From Nitrospinia bacterium (GTDB taxonomy: Bacteria; Nitrospinota; Nitrospinia; Nitrospinales; JAJDAT01): a DNA stretch of 64,000 nucleotides. The translations under genes were made by a program, and so were the position numbers. Position 1 is the stretch's first letter. Each line of letters starts with the position of its first letter. Under the pieces are notes generated by a model. The model saw only the letters and a list, made by a program, of their open reading frames with translations. It had not been told where the DNA came from and did no database searches. Below, in pieces: positions 1 to 8,708 of the stretch. Location of the stretch: contig JAJDAT010000038.1 of NCBI GenBank assembly GCA_029261715.1, forward strand, positions 169,883 to 233,882. Direction: 5' to 3'.

Positions 1-544
1 GGAAAATTACGCAAATCACCACAGTCAATTTCCAATTTAAGAAAAATAAGACTGCAAAAACCCCAACAAGAGTGAACAAATCGCTAAAGATAAGAATCAA
101 CCCCGAAGTCAGCATTTCATTTAAGACTTCAACATCGTTGACAGTCCGTGTGATCATTTTTCCAACAGGGTTTTTATCAAAAAAGCTAAAAGACATCTTA
201 TGAATATGAGCAAAAGTTTCACGACGAAGATCTTTCATCACGTTTTGCCCAATATATTGCATCAAAAGAGTTTGGGTGAATTGAAAAACAAATCCTCCAA
301 CCAAAATGGAAAGAAAGATCCAAGCAATCTGGTCAATACCTTCCAGATTGCCAACAGCAATATAATCGTCAATGGCTACTTTAGCTAGATAAGGGCCAGC
401 TAACTGGCATAATGAGCTTCCTAAAAGCAATAATATCGATAATAAGGCGAGCGTTTGATAAGGTTTTAAGTATTGAACGATACGCCGGAAAACAGCCCAG
501 TCGTAGTAGCGTTCTTCAAGGTTTTCTCCAGCCAATTCCGTCAT
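1..544 (-). CDS. ABC exporter half-transporter, C-terminally cut by window edge
   Basis: The reverse-strand reading frame opens at ATG 544-542 and stays open to base 1, so the gene continues outside the window. About 181 residues are visible. It starts MTELAGENLEERYYDWAV and then shows a type-1 ABC exporter membrane domain with hydrophobic segments (TLALLSILLLLLGSSL; WIFLSILVGGFVF). The stretch SFFDKNPVGKMITRTVNDVE is the conserved region before transmembrane helix 3 in MsbA/MdlB-type exporters. The nucleotide-binding domain is not visible. The ATG overlaps the TGA stop of the upstream half-transporter (ATGA overlap), so the two are almost certainly translationally coupled and form a heterodimer of the MdlA/MdlB or TM287/288 type. 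The substrate is unknown. Confidence 0.88.
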   Translation of the reverse strand, partial: MTELAGENLEERYYDWAVFRRIVQYLKPYQTLALLSILLLLGSSLCQLAGPYLAKVAIDDYIAVGNLEGIDQIAWIFLSILVGGFVFQFTQTLLMQYIGQNVMKDLRRETFAHIHKMSFSFFDKNPVGKMITRTVNDVEVLNEMLTSGLILIFSDLFTLVGVFAVLFFLNWKLTVVICVIF

Positions 545-2292
545 GAAAGAAACACCTCTAACCCCTTTTGAAAGGATTGAGCAGTTGAAATTTCTTTAAA
601 ATACCCCTCCTGCGTCTCTAACTGTTCACGACTGCCAAGCCCAGATATTTTTCCATTTTCTATAACCACGATTTGGTCTGAAAAACGTTGTGTGGAAACG
701 CGATGCGCAATTATTATCACAGTTGTTTCTTTTTCTAAAAGACGAATATTGTTTAAAATTTTTTCTTCCGTTTCTACGTCTAAACTAGAAAAAGCGTCAT
801 CTAGAATCAAAATTTTTGGTTTACGAATCAAAGCTCGCGCTAAAGCAATGCGTTGCTTTTGTCCTCCAGAAAGAGATACTCCCTTTTCTCCAACCATCGT
901 TTCTAAACCGTTTGGGAAAGATGATATATCTGGCTCTAAACCCGCAAGACAGGCAATCTCTTCAATTATTTTTTGATCTGAAATATCAGTCCCAAAAGCA
1001 ATATTTTCCAGAATCGTGGCGGAGAACAAAAATGGTCCCTGTTCCACATAGCCAATTTGTTTTCTCAATAGATCCAGCGGCAACTCTTTTATGGGAATTC
1101 CATCTAAATAAATATTGCCTTTATTAGGATCAATGATTCTTAGAGGAAATTTAAATAAAGTTGATTTACCAGCTCCTATTGGACCCGTAACCCCCATCCA
1201 TTGTCCCGGTTCAATTTTCAAACTAATTTCTTCTAAACAAAATCCTTTTTCAGAATATTGATAACTAACAGATTGAAACTTTAATTCGCCTTGAAAATCT
1301 TTTTTATGATTTCCCTGTAATGGAGCTTTAATCTCAGATTGTTCGGAAAAAATATCTTGAACTCTCCTCATGGCGCTAGCCCCTTTTTGAGACAAATTAA
1401 ATACATACCCAATTCCCATCATCGGCCAGGAGAGCATCAGTAAATAACCGTTGAAAGCGACAAACGAACCCAGCGTTAGATTGCCAGCTATTACTTCTTT
1501 ACCTCCAATCCATAGCGAAATTAAGGTAGCTAATCCGAGAAAGAAACTAAGAGATGTCGGAAAAATTGCGTACAGTTTAGTTAGAGCCATATTTTTAGTT
1601 AAATAGACGTCGTTCTGCTTTTCGAATTTTTCCTTTTCAATCTCCTCTTGACCGTAAGCATGCAAAGTTCGAATCCCAGAGAGGTTTTCCTGCACTATAT
1701 CCGAAATATTTGCCAACTCTTCCTGAACAATTCGATGTCCTTCACTAATTTTTTTCGTGTATAAATAAAACAAAATTGAAATTAAAGGCAGAGGTAAAAA
1801 AGCCATTAATGTTAACTTCGGACTGATATAAATCATCAACGCAAAACAAGAAATTATGACAACAAAGCAATCGGCCAGAACCAAAAGACCTAACCCTAAA
1901 AAATCACGAACTGATCGAATATCATTTGTCGCACGCGATAACAAATCTCCAATTTTTATTTTTTGATAAAATGAACTATCTAATTTAAGAAAATGTCTAA
2001 ACAGATCATTTACAATATCAAATTCAACTTTCCTGGAGGGCCCAAAAATATACTTCCTCCACCCAAATCTAAATAATCCTTGAAAAGTTGCCGCCAAGCC
2101 TAATATCCCTGCAAATACCAATAATTCTTCATTTGCTGGTTTACTCGGTAATTTATCTATAAATTGTTTAAGAATCCAAGGAATAGCTAATCCAATAACA
2201 TCAGTCAAAATAAGGGCAATCATCCCTACCAACATTTCTTTACGATATGCTTTTAAATAGGAAATAAATATTTTTAACTGGCTAATGAGCAT
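541..2292 (-). CDS. ABC exporter half-transporter (fused permease and ATPase), degenerate catalytic site
   Basis: A 583-residue inner-membrane protein with an N-terminal six-helix exporter domain (about residues 15-310) and a C-terminal ATPase domain (about 340-575). Walker A is GPIGAGKST at 370-378. The signature is LSGGQKQRIALARAL near 474. Walker B is ILILDD, with Asp499 in the position of the usual catalytic glutamate. In heterodimeric ABC exporters one partner normally carries such a degenerate site, which fits the overlapping partner gene at 1-544. The start ATG at 2292 has no obvious ribosome binding site. The gene is divergent from manC, with about 200 bp between them. Family members export lipids, drugs or peptides; nothing here fixes the substrate. 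Confidence 0.9.
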   Translation of the reverse strand: MLISQLKIFISYLKAYRKEMLVGMIALILTDVIGLAIPWILKQFIDKLPSKPANEELLVFAGILGLAATFQGLFRFGWRKYIFGPSRKVEFDIVNDLFRHFLKLDSSFYQKIKIGDLLSRATNDIRSVRDFLGLGLLVLADCFVVIISCFALMIYISPKLTLMAFLPLPLISILFYLYTKKISEGHRIVQEELANISDIVQENLSGIRTLHAYGQEEIEKEKFEKQNDVYLTKNMALTKLYAIFPTSLSFFLGLATLISLWIGGKEVIAGNLTLGSFVAFNGYLLMLSWPMMGIGYVFNLSQKGASAMRRVQDIFSEQSEIKAPLQGNHKKDFQGELKFQSVSYQYSEKGFCLEEISLKIEPGQWMGVTGPIGAGKSTLFKFPLRIIDPNKGNIYLDGIPIKELPLDLLRKQIGYVEQGPFLFSATILENIAFGTDISDQKIIEEIACLAGLEPDISSFPNGLETMVGEKGVSLSGGQKQRIALARALIRKPKILILDDAFSSLDVETEEKILNNIRLLEKETTVIIIAHRVSTQRFSDQIVVIENGKISGLGSREQLETQEGYFKEISTAQSFQKGLEVFLS

Positions 2293-2501
2293 AAATTCAA
2301 TTGTTAGGTTTTAAATTTTCAGACAAAAAAGGGATTCATTATGCTAGGATATAATGGAAATTACGGTTGAGAAGGGCTGCAATATAGTAACATTCTTGAA
2401 AACAGGAAAAAACCCCAGAGAAAAATTCAGGTTCATCCCATCTTTTTGAAATCACGACTCTTCCCTTATATTAAAAAGCTATTTTAAGGTGCTATTATAG
2501 A

Positions 2502-3941
2502 ATGATCGGTATTATTTTAGCAGGCGGAAGCGGCACCAGGTTTTGGCCTAAAAGCCGGGAATTACTCCCCAAACAATTGATTAAAATTGCAGGCTCCAAG
2601 ACAATGATCCAGTCTACTGTGGAGAGGCTGCTTTCTACGATACCTATTAAAAATATATATGTGGTAACTCATGAGTTTCACGCATATGAAACTTGTAGAC
2701 AATTAGAAGAATTTAATTTTTCGCCTTCAAATTTGATAGCAGAACCCATTGCGAGAAATACCGCCCCAGCTTTAGCATTAGCTTCACTCTTCCTAAAAGA
2801 AAAACATTTTAACGAAGTATTAGGCGTTTTTCCGGCAGATCATGTTATTGACGATATTGGGAAGTTTGACCAAACATTAAAAGAAGCTGAAGGAACTGCT
2901 TTAAAAGATTATTTAGTAACTCTTGGCGTTCAGCCTACCAGGCCAGAAACGGGTTATGGATATATTAAAAGAGGAGAAGCTATAGAGGGATGCTCAAACT
3001 CTTTTATCGTCAGTGAATTTGTGGAAAAACCAAATATTGAAAAAGCGAAAACATTTTTAGAAACTAAAGAATATTTTTGGAATTGCGGCATATTTTTTTG
3101 GAAAACCTCTAAGATATTAGCAGAATTTAAATCTCATATGCCACAAACTCTGAAAAATATTGAATCGGCGATCCCATGTTTACAAAAACAAAAAGGTCCC
3201 TATCCTTACCTTGCCCTCAATGAAACGGGAAAAGACATTTATGATTCTCTAGAAAAAGAATCAATTGATTATGGAATCATGGAAAAGTCAAACCAAGTTG
3301 CGGTAATTGCCGCAGACATGCCTTGGAATGATGTTGGTTCATGGGTCGCATTAAGCGATTTAGAAGAAAACGACGCAGAAGGGAACGTTCTTTCAAAAGA
3401 AGTCGTTGCTATCGATTGCAAAAACTCAATCATTCAAGGTAATGATCGTTTAATAGCCGCCGTAGGAACTGAAGACTTAATCATAGTTGACACTCCCGAT
3501 GCATTACTCGTTTGCCCCAAAGACAAAGCTCAAGATGTCAAAAAAATTGTTGAAACACTAAAGGAAAAAGGCAAACCACAGGCAAAGTTCCCTTCAACGG
3601 TTAACAAACCCTGGGGTTCTTATACAATATTAGAAGACTCTCCAGGTCAACTAGTTAAAAGACTCGAAGTATTGCCAGGAGCCAAACTCAGCCTACAAAT
3701 GCATAATCACCGCTACGAGCAATGGCTAGTCGTTAGAGGAACTGCAGAAGTGCAGCTAGAAGACAAAACTTTTTTATTAGAAAAAAACCAGTCTACCTTC
3801 ATCCCACAAGGTTCTAAACATCGCTTGGGCAATCCAGGTGAAGAGCCACTTACCATTATAGAAGTTCAATTAGGCGATAAAATCGACGAAGACGATATAG
3901 TCCGCTACAAAGATGATTTTGGAAGAGAAAATTCGAAATAG
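2502..3941 (+). CDS. manC: mannose-1-phosphate guanylyltransferase / mannose-6-phosphate isomerase (bifunctional)
   Basis: A 479-residue cytoplasmic enzyme that makes GDP-mannose from mannose-1-phosphate and GTP; in this two-domain family it usually also isomerises fructose-6-phosphate to mannose-6-phosphate. The pyrophosphorylase signature GGSGTRFWPKSRELLPKQL is at residues 8-26, with AEPIARNTAPA and FPADHVI following. The C-terminal third is a cupin (type II phosphomannose isomerase) with LQMHNHRYEQWLVVRGTAEV. The length matches the CpsB/ManC/XanB family. An AAGGTG about 10 bases upstream of ATG 2502 is a plausible ribosome binding site. The product feeds surface polysaccharide or glycan synthesis. 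A broken second copy of its last codons lies at 4605-4699. Confidence 0.93.
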   Translation: MIGIILAGGSGTRFWPKSRELLPKQLIKIAGSKTMIQSTVERLLSTIPIKNIYVVTHEFHAYETCRQLEEFNFSPSNLIAEPIARNTAPALALASLFLKEKHFNEVLGVFPADHVIDDIGKFDQTLKEAEGTALKDYLVTLGVQPTRPETGYGYIKRGEAIEGCSNSFIVSEFVEKPNIEKAKTFLETKEYFWNCGIFFWKTSKILAEFKSHMPQTLKNIESAIPCLQKQKGPYPYLALNETGKDIYDSLEKESIDYGIMEKSNQVAVIAADMPWNDVGSWVALSDLEENDAEGNVLSKEVVAIDCKNSIIQGNDRLIAAVGTEDLIIVDTPDALLVCPKDKAQDVKKIVETLKEKGKPQAKFPSTVNKPWGSYTILEDSPGQLVKRLEVLPGAKLSLQMHNHRYEQWLVVRGTAEVQLEDKTFLLEKNQSTFIPQGSKHRLGNPGEEPLTIIEVQLGDKIDEDDIVRYKDDFGRENSK

Positions 3942-4001
3942 AAACAAAAGATAGATTTTTTAACCATCAAAGATTAATCAAAAATCTAGAGTTATCTCCA
4001 A

Positions 4002-4514
4002 ATGTTACTACTTCGAAATATTCTATTCTCAATTATAGCCATCAGTATATTGTTAATTGGTATGGAATATAGCGCAGACGTTTATCTCAGAAATTCTCCA
4101 GGTTATCTACAAACCTATATCATATTAAATGCACAACCCCTTCTAGAATATGCCCCAGAAACCAAAGCTAGCCCTCCTTATCATTTTCGGAGAAAAGCAA
4201 ATAACGCAAAAAAAGTAGCTTGGCATAAGGATAGTAACGGTGTATTGCAAAAGTTATTTTTTTCAGAAGAAGAAGGTATGATAAGAAATACCATGGGAGA
4301 CCATGTTTTAAACAAGTGGGGTTTTAGAGGTCCCTACTTCGAAAAAGAGCCACCTTTTCTAATACGTTCTATTTTCATGCATGAAGCAAAATTATCTGTG
4401 GAAATGGGAGAAGTTGAGCAAGCAAAGAATATTTTGAAAATAATTAAAACGTTGAAACCAAACTTTAAGGATAATATCGATATTTTTCAAAAAAAACTTT
4501 TGAAAGAAAGTTAA
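4002..4514 (+). pseudogene. membrane-anchored protein, probably an SGNH-hydrolase-type gene with an internal deletion
   Basis: A 170-residue open frame. Residues 5-22 form a hydrophobic anchor or signal (LRNILFSIIAISILLIGM). The middle (about 95-117) ends in NKWGFRGPYFEKEPP, which resembles the stretch just before the GDS nucleophile block in membrane-anchored SGNH/GDSL hydrolases. The GDS block and catalytic domain are absent. The sequence instead jumps to an alpha-helical tail with TPR-like character (EMGEVEQAKNILKIIKTLKPN). My reading is an in-frame deletion that fused both ends of a longer gene. It could still make a short protein. No clear ribosome binding site precedes ATG 4002. It sits between manC and a broken duplicate of the manC 3' end, in a visibly decayed stretch. 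Confidence 0.5.
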
Positions 4515-4847
4515 TTTAAAAAAACATTAAAAAATAGATCCAAGCTAACCTTCCGTATAAAAAGTTTTCTTTGTGAAACATAAATCTCTTACTTTTATTT
4601 GGATTTGGGTTTTTGAAAATATAACTAAGCGACAAAATCGACGTAGATGATATAGTGCGAACAAAAGACAATTTTGGATGAGAAGATCCTAAATAAAAGC
4701 TTTAAAGATGTTATTCCTCCTCAACACCCCCTAAACATGATTTTTTGTTTTTTGCTTTTTCAGTCTTCTTGTTGCAATGAGAAATATTATTGAGTGATTT
4801 TTTAAGATAGCCCATTTTAAAAGCTATAGAAAAGGAACAAATACACC
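4515..4847. other. intergenic stretch holding the manC remnant
   Basis: This 333-base gap contains the manC 3' remnant in its middle and AT-rich sequence on both sides. No intact small gene or tRNA is visible. AAAGGAAC at about 4830-4837 is the likely ribosome binding site of the next gene (ATG 4848). Confidence 0.6.
4605..4699 (+). pseudogene. vestigial second copy of the manC 3' end
   Basis: From 4625 the codons read LSDKIDVDDIVRTKDNFG, then stop, then EDPK, stop. The manC C-terminus at 3870-3941 reads LGDKIDEDDIVRYKDDFGRENSK. The two align codon for codon without gaps over about 24 codons, with one premature stop (TGA for AGA) in the second copy. Weaker similarity extends upstream to about 4605 (FLKI, stop, against IIEVQ). 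This is a degenerate duplicate about 750 bp downstream of the intact gene, marking an old duplication or recombination event. Confidence 0.75.
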
Positions 4848-5915
4848 ATGGAAAAACAGCCTACTTACGGAGAAAATTTTTTTTTGGCCTTTGACTATCA
4901 ACTGCCTCCTGTCTCTAAAGAAATTAAAAATATCCTTTATATTCATTCCACGAAAATTAAGCAAAGTAAAAAAACATTTAAAAGGCTTCAGGAAATATTC
5001 CCCAGCGCTAATTTTTATGTTTTACAAAATAAAGACATTAATTTTATGGAGGAGGATCAAAATAATTCTAATATAATTTATTGTTCCCCAAAAGTAATCC
5101 CAGATGATTTCCACCAAACTGAGGAAGGTAAAACTCTTAATGAAAAAGAAATAGATATTATTTTTTTTGGGGTGAACCTTGATATCCAAATGGGAAATAT
5201 AGATCCATTGAACTCTTATGTAGCAAACCCGTATGAAAACATACTAGAACTAACCAAAAACATGGGTCTGTATGATTGGACGGTCCTTATCGACAATCAA
5301 TATTGTGTTTACTATCCATGGCAAATTGAAGTGGGTCGAGTCAACAACCATAAACCATTTCAGATGGATGGAGTTTCAATTTCCCTTCCATGGACTTTAT
5401 TATCTCCAAAAGAAAAAGAAACATTATTCAAACTCAGTCAATCCGGTCCCTCAGATGGTTCAATTGTCAATATTGGTTATTTTCAAGGAGGATCTTCAAT
5501 AATTCTTGCTGCAGGCTCAAAGTTTTCCAAAAGAGAAAAAGTATTTGCTTTTGATATTGAAGAATACCCAAGATCAAAAAAATTTATTACTGAAAATGAT
5601 TTGGAGGATTGGATCATTTTTGAAAAGGAATGTTCCTTGGAAGCGGCAAAGAAATGGGCTAAAAAAGAAAAAAACGGAGTCCGCCTTCTTTTAATTGATG
5701 GAGATCATAGTTATCAAGGATGTAAGGATGATATACAATCATGGAGCCCTGTCCTTGTCTCGGGTGGAGTGATTGCCATCCATGATTATGGAAACATTTC
5801 TGAAGGAGCTAAATATTCAGAAGTAGTTCAGGCCGTATACGATACTATTTTAAATAGTTCAGAGTTTAAAGATTTTCGACGCGTAGATACCCTTTTTATG
5901 GCTACTAAGATTTAA
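4848..5915 (+). CDS. class I SAM-dependent methyltransferase-like protein
   Basis: A 355-residue protein. The C-terminal half (about 195-355) has the Rossmann methyltransferase layout seen in the Methyltransf_24/cephalosporin-hydroxylase-like group: a glycine-rich SAM loop VNIGYFQGGSS at about 207-217, an acidic beta-2 end FAFDIEE, LLIDGDHSYQGCKDD at about 281-295, and GGVIAIHDYG near 307-316. The N-terminal 190 residues are not recognised; they may position a sugar or peptide substrate. The Asp/His-rich DGDH and HDYG motifs suggest metal use, as in relatives acting on polysaccharide or secondary-metabolite substrates. AAAGGAAC precedes ATG 4848 at good spacing. The substrate is unknown. Confidence 0.75.
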   Translation: MEKQPTYGENFFLAFDYQLPPVSKEIKNILYIHSTKIKQSKKTFKRLQEIFPSANFYVLQNKDINFMEEDQNNSNIIYCSPKVIPDDFHQTEEGKTLNEKEIDIIFFGVNLDIQMGNIDPLNSYVANPYENILELTKNMGLYDWTVLIDNQYCVYYPWQIEVGRVNNHKPFQMDGVSISLPWTLLSPKEKETLFKLSQSGPSDGSIVNIGYFQGGSSIILAAGSKFSKREKVFAFDIEEYPRSKKFITENDLEDWIIFEKECSLEAAKKWAKKEKNGVRLLLIDGDHSYQGCKDDIQSWSPVLVSGGVIAIHDYGNISEGAKYSEVVQAVYDTILNSSEFKDFRRVDTLFMATKI

Positions 5916-5924
5916 ATTTCTTAG

Positions 5925-6293
5925 CTAGTTTAAGCAGCTTTCACCTTTTTGAATTAGCTTTTCAAATTCTTTGAAAGATTTTTCCACTAGTTCAAACTCT
6001 TCTGGACACTCATTCTCATTCCGCGACCTTCTCATTTTACGAAGCTCTCTAGTACAATCAAATCTATTATTCCCATCCTTAACCAAATTAATGCAAACCT
6101 TTAATCTATTAGCCCTATATTTTATATTGCTATAAACCTTATCGAGAAAAGGAGAAACTGGTTCAGCGCAATCTTCTAGTTTTTGAATTTTCTGAATTAA
6201 AATAATTGATTCATTATTGAACTTGCTTTTATAAACATCACATCTATCCGTTACACTTAAGGTAAGGAATAAAGCCAACAAATAGCTTTCCAT
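5925..6293 (-). CDS. small secreted cysteine-containing protein, unknown
   Basis: A 122-residue protein with a short hydrophobic N-terminus (MESYLLALFLTLSV) that looks like a signal peptide, followed by a charged, largely helical body with five cysteines (at DRCD, EDCAE, KVCIN, FDCTRE, NECPEE) and one near the C-terminus (ESCLN). Paired cysteines suggest disulfides in the periplasm. I recognise no family. It starts 9 bases after the stop of the LRR gene, so the two are probably co-transcribed. It converges with the methyltransferase gene, with about 10 bases between stops. Confidence 0.55.
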   Translation of the reverse strand: MESYLLALFLTLSVTDRCDVYKSKFNNESIILIQKIQKLEDCAEPVSPFLDKVYSNIKYRANRLKVCINLVKDGNNRFDCTRELRKMRRSRNENECPEEFELVEKSFKEFEKLIQKGESCLN

Positions 6294-6302
6294 AATGAAT
6301 AA

Positions 6303-6803
6303 CTAATGAACGTTTCTAAGAAAATCTAAAATAGCTTGTGTCCCCTCATGAATAATTTCTTCAGAAGGCTCTTCCAAAGGATTTGCATCAACATATAATA
6401 AATTTAGGTTTTTTAACTTTCCTAATTCTTTAGGTAAATACGTTAATTTATTGCCGCGTAAATCCAACCCTTTAAGACTTATTAAATTTTCTATATCAGA
6501 TGGTACTTCCGTAATTTTATTACCTCTAAGATATAGCTCTTCTAGTTTTTCCAAACGACAAATAGAGGTAGGAAAAGATGAAAAATCAGAATAATCTATG
6601 GCCAATTTTTTTAAAAGTTTTAAATTCTGAAAGCTTTCAGGAAGACTATCTATTTCATTGCCGCTTAGATTAAGTTGCCTTAAGTTTGTAAGCTCGCCCA
6701 TCTCAGAAGGAATTTCTTTAATCCTTTTTTTTGATAAATCTATCATTGTCCTTCTACTTCTTTTTGCTTCTTGAATTACTTTTAACAGCCTTTCATTAGT
6801 CAT
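6303..6803 (-). CDS. leucine-rich repeat protein
   Basis: A 166-residue protein composed mainly of five consecutive 23-residue leucine-rich repeats (LTNLRQLNLSGNEIDSLPESF; LKLLKKLAIDYSDFSSFPTSI; LEKLEELYLRGNKITEVPSDI; and so on). The consensus matches the bacterial/plant Shoc2-like LRR class. There is no signal peptide or effector domain, so it is probably a cytoplasmic protein-interaction module; its partner is unknown. The N-terminus (TNERLLKVIQEAKRSRRTMIDLSKKRIKEIP) forms a capping region. It is followed at 9 bases by the small secreted protein and preceded at about 60 bases by a TPR gene on the same strand. Confidence 0.8.
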   Translation of the reverse strand: MTNERLLKVIQEAKRSRRTMIDLSKKRIKEIPSEMGELTNLRQLNLSGNEIDSLPESFQNLKLLKKLAIDYSDFSSFPTSICRLEKLEELYLRGNKITEVPSDIENLISLKGLDLRGNKLTYLPKELGKLKNLNLLYVDANPLEEPSEEIIHEGTQAILDFLRNVH

Positions 6804-6865
6804 TACAATAAATTCCCTAATCTAAGTAAAACTAGAAATCATCAAAAAATTACCATCATACCCGT

Positions 6866-7537
6866 TTACTTTACTAATTCGCGAAGACCGGGGATCGTAC
6901 CTAATACTTTTTCGTCGTTAAGGGTTTTCGCCAACAATTCAGCTTCCAATAAATGAGTATTAGCTTCTTCTCTCTGTCCCATATATAAACAAAGCGGCGC
7001 TAAAGTGAAATGCCCTTGCATAATACGAAGGGGATTATTATTCATTTGAGCGGCAGGAATTCTATTTCTTATCTGAGTTACGGCTTTTTCTATCGCACTA
7101 TGTAAAACCCTGTAAGAATCCGGTATAGAGGCTATATCGATGGGTAAAACTTCTTTTAATAACGCCAGCGATTCCGTCCAATCTCCTTTCCTCCATAATG
7201 AAAGACCTAGTATAGCTTCCACAATTTTCTGCCCATTGACATCGCTAATTTCGTTAATTATTTTTAGAGATAACTTAAAAGAGTCGATAGCTTTTTGAAC
7301 CTGAGCCTGTTCCCAGAAGACGAGTCCTAAATATGCAAGTATATGAGCTTGTTCAGCCTTCATTTTTTTTTCTTCAAATATTTCCAGGGATTTTTTGAAT
7401 GAGCTTGCCGCGCGCGGCCATTTCCTTTGGCCAAGGAAATAGTTACCCATTCGAATAAGAATCTGAGCTTCGTTTATTTGATCATTTTCTTGACGACATT
7501 GATCTAAAGCTTTTTCTAAATCTATCAGAGTTTCCAT
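6866..7537 (-). CDS. tetratricopeptide repeat protein
   Basis: A 223-residue protein made of helical TPR units: AQILIRMGNYFLGQRKWPRA, AHILAYLGLVFWEQAQVQKA, IVEAILGLSLWRKGDWTES, then a more divergent C-terminal half ending HLLEAELLAKTLNDEKVLG. Each shows the TPR small/large/aromatic spacing. There is no signal peptide or catalytic domain, so it is a likely cytoplasmic scaffold. ATG 7537 is preceded only by a weak GAAAG. It is divergently transcribed from the parvulin gene across a 159-base gap that must hold both promoters. Its specific role is unknown. Confidence 0.75.
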   Translation of the reverse strand: METLIDLEKALDQCRQENDQINEAQILIRMGNYFLGQRKWPRAASSFKKSLEIFEEKKMKAEQAHILAYLGLVFWEQAQVQKAIDSFKLSLKIINEISDVNGQKIVEAILGLSLWRKGDWTESLALLKEVLPIDIASIPDSYRVLHSAIEKAVTQIRNRIPAAQMNNNPLRIMQGHFTLAPLCLYMGQREEANTHLLEAELLAKTLNDEKVLGTIPGLRELVK

Positions 7538-7696
7538 CTTTCAAAAAATCATGTATTCTATAAAATCTTGTGTAAAATAAGCCAATATCGTAACGGAATG
7601 CAGATCCGAAATGCTATCTTTATTTTTTAAAATAGCGTTTTTTGATTTTGTTCTATAAAAAATAAAACCTTACTTTTTTAAAGGAGTAACAGTCCA

Positions 7697-7975
7697 ATGT
7701 CTTCAGCATCTGCGCGCCATATATTAGTAGGAAGTGAAGAAGAATGTAATAAATTAAAAAGTGAAATTGAAAACGGCGGAGACTTTGGCGAGTCTGCAAA
7801 AAAACATTCAAAGTGTCCATCCGGAGCAAGCGGTGGAGACTTAGGTGAGTTTCGTCCAGGTCAAATGGTGCCAGAATTCGACAAAGTGGTTTTTAACGAA
7901 GAAGTCGGAAAAGTACACGGCCCCGTTAAAACCTCATTCGGTTATCACTTAATCGAAATCACAAGTAGAAGTTAA
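7697..7975 (+). CDS. parvulin-type peptidyl-prolyl cis-trans isomerase
   Basis: A 92-residue single-domain parvulin (PpiC/Pin1 rotamase fold) that speeds cis-trans isomerisation of peptide bonds before proline. Family marks are SARHILVGSEEEC at 4-16, FGESAKKHSKCPSGASGGDLGEFRPGQ in the middle and FGYHLIEI at the end. The length equals that of E. coli PpiC (93 residues). There is no signal peptide, so it is cytoplasmic. AAGGAG lies 10 bases upstream of ATG 7697, and a strong terminator follows at 7997-8039, so it is a monocistronic unit. Confidence 0.93.
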   Translation: MSSASARHILVGSEEECNKLKSEIENGGDFGESAKKHSKCPSGASGGDLGEFRPGQMVPEFDKVVFNEEVGKVHGPVKTSFGYHLIEITSRS

Positions 7976-7996
7976 TAAATCCATTTATCTATACCG

Positions 7997-8039
7997 GGCT
8001 TTCCATTCTGCTTTTACGCAAAAATGGAAAGCCTTTTTT
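7997..8039 (+). terminator. Rho-independent terminator after the parvulin gene
   Basis: Perfect 11-base inverted repeat: GGCTTTCCATT at 7997-8007 and AATGGAAAGCC at 8023-8033, directly followed by six T at 8034-8039. It lies 21 bases past the parvulin stop and points in the same direction. The opposite strand lacks a T run, so it is not clearly bidirectional. Confidence 0.92.
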
Positions 8040-8044
8040 ATTTA

Positions 8045-8701
8045 TTACTGAACCAATCCATTGCGAATAGCGTATTGGATCAACTGAGCGTTGTTACTCA
8101 TCTTCATTTTTTCTAGAATATGAGTTCTATGGGTACTGATAGTTTTGACGCTAAGAGATAATTTCTCAGCAATCTTTGTCAACGATTTACCAGTCACCAA
8201 CATTCCAAAAACTTGATATTCTCTATCAGATAAATATTCATGAGGAGGTTTATTTTGATCGGCAAAATCAAAGGCCAATTTTTCGGTTAATTCGGGACTG
8301 GTATAACGACCGCCTTTAGCTATTTTACGAACGGCTGCCATTAGCGTATCAGGATCTTCTTCCTTTGTTATATAGCCTGATGCTCCCGATTTAATAAATC
8401 GAATCGCAAAATGATCTTCAGGGAAAACGCTTAAAACCAAAACAGGAAGTTTTGGACAGTCAATTTTCATTTGTTTTAACGTATCAAGCGTATTGTTTCC
8501 TCCCATGGAAACATCTAATAAAACAATATCGTAACTATCTTCTCGAATTTTTTCCAAAATCTCGAATACCGTCGCCGCTTCGCCAGCAACATTCATATCG
8601 GACACTTCAGAAAAAGCGTGTTTAAGTCCTTGCCGAAAGATAGGATGATCGTCGGCGATTAAAACTCTAATTTGGGTCTTTGTTTCTGTTTCAGTGATCA
8701 T
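8045..8701 (-). CDS. NarL/FixJ-family response regulator
   Basis: A 218-residue two-component regulator. The receiver domain (about 10-128) has the acidic pocket ADDHP and phospho-acceptor Asp63 in IVLLDVSMGG. The C-terminal LuxR-type helix-turn-helix (about 150-215) has LSDREYQVFGMLVTGKSL and LSVKTISTHRTHI. It is a cytoplasmic DNA-binding transcription factor. It starts 7 bases after the stop of the histidine kinase gene, so the pair is co-transcribed and presumably cognate. Target genes cannot be read from this window. Confidence 0.93.
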   Translation of the reverse strand: MITETETKTQIRVLIADDHPIFRQGLKHAFSEVSDMNVAGEAATVFEILEKIREDSYDIVLLDVSMGGNNTLDTLKQMKIDCPKLPVLVLSVFPEDHFAIRFIKSGASGYITKEEDPDTLMAAVRKIAKGGRYTSPELTEKLAFDFADQNKPPHEYLSDREYQVFGMLVTGKSLTKIAEKLSLSVKTISTHRTHILEKMKMSNNAQLIQYAIRNGLVQ

Positions 8702-8708
8702 ATAAACT

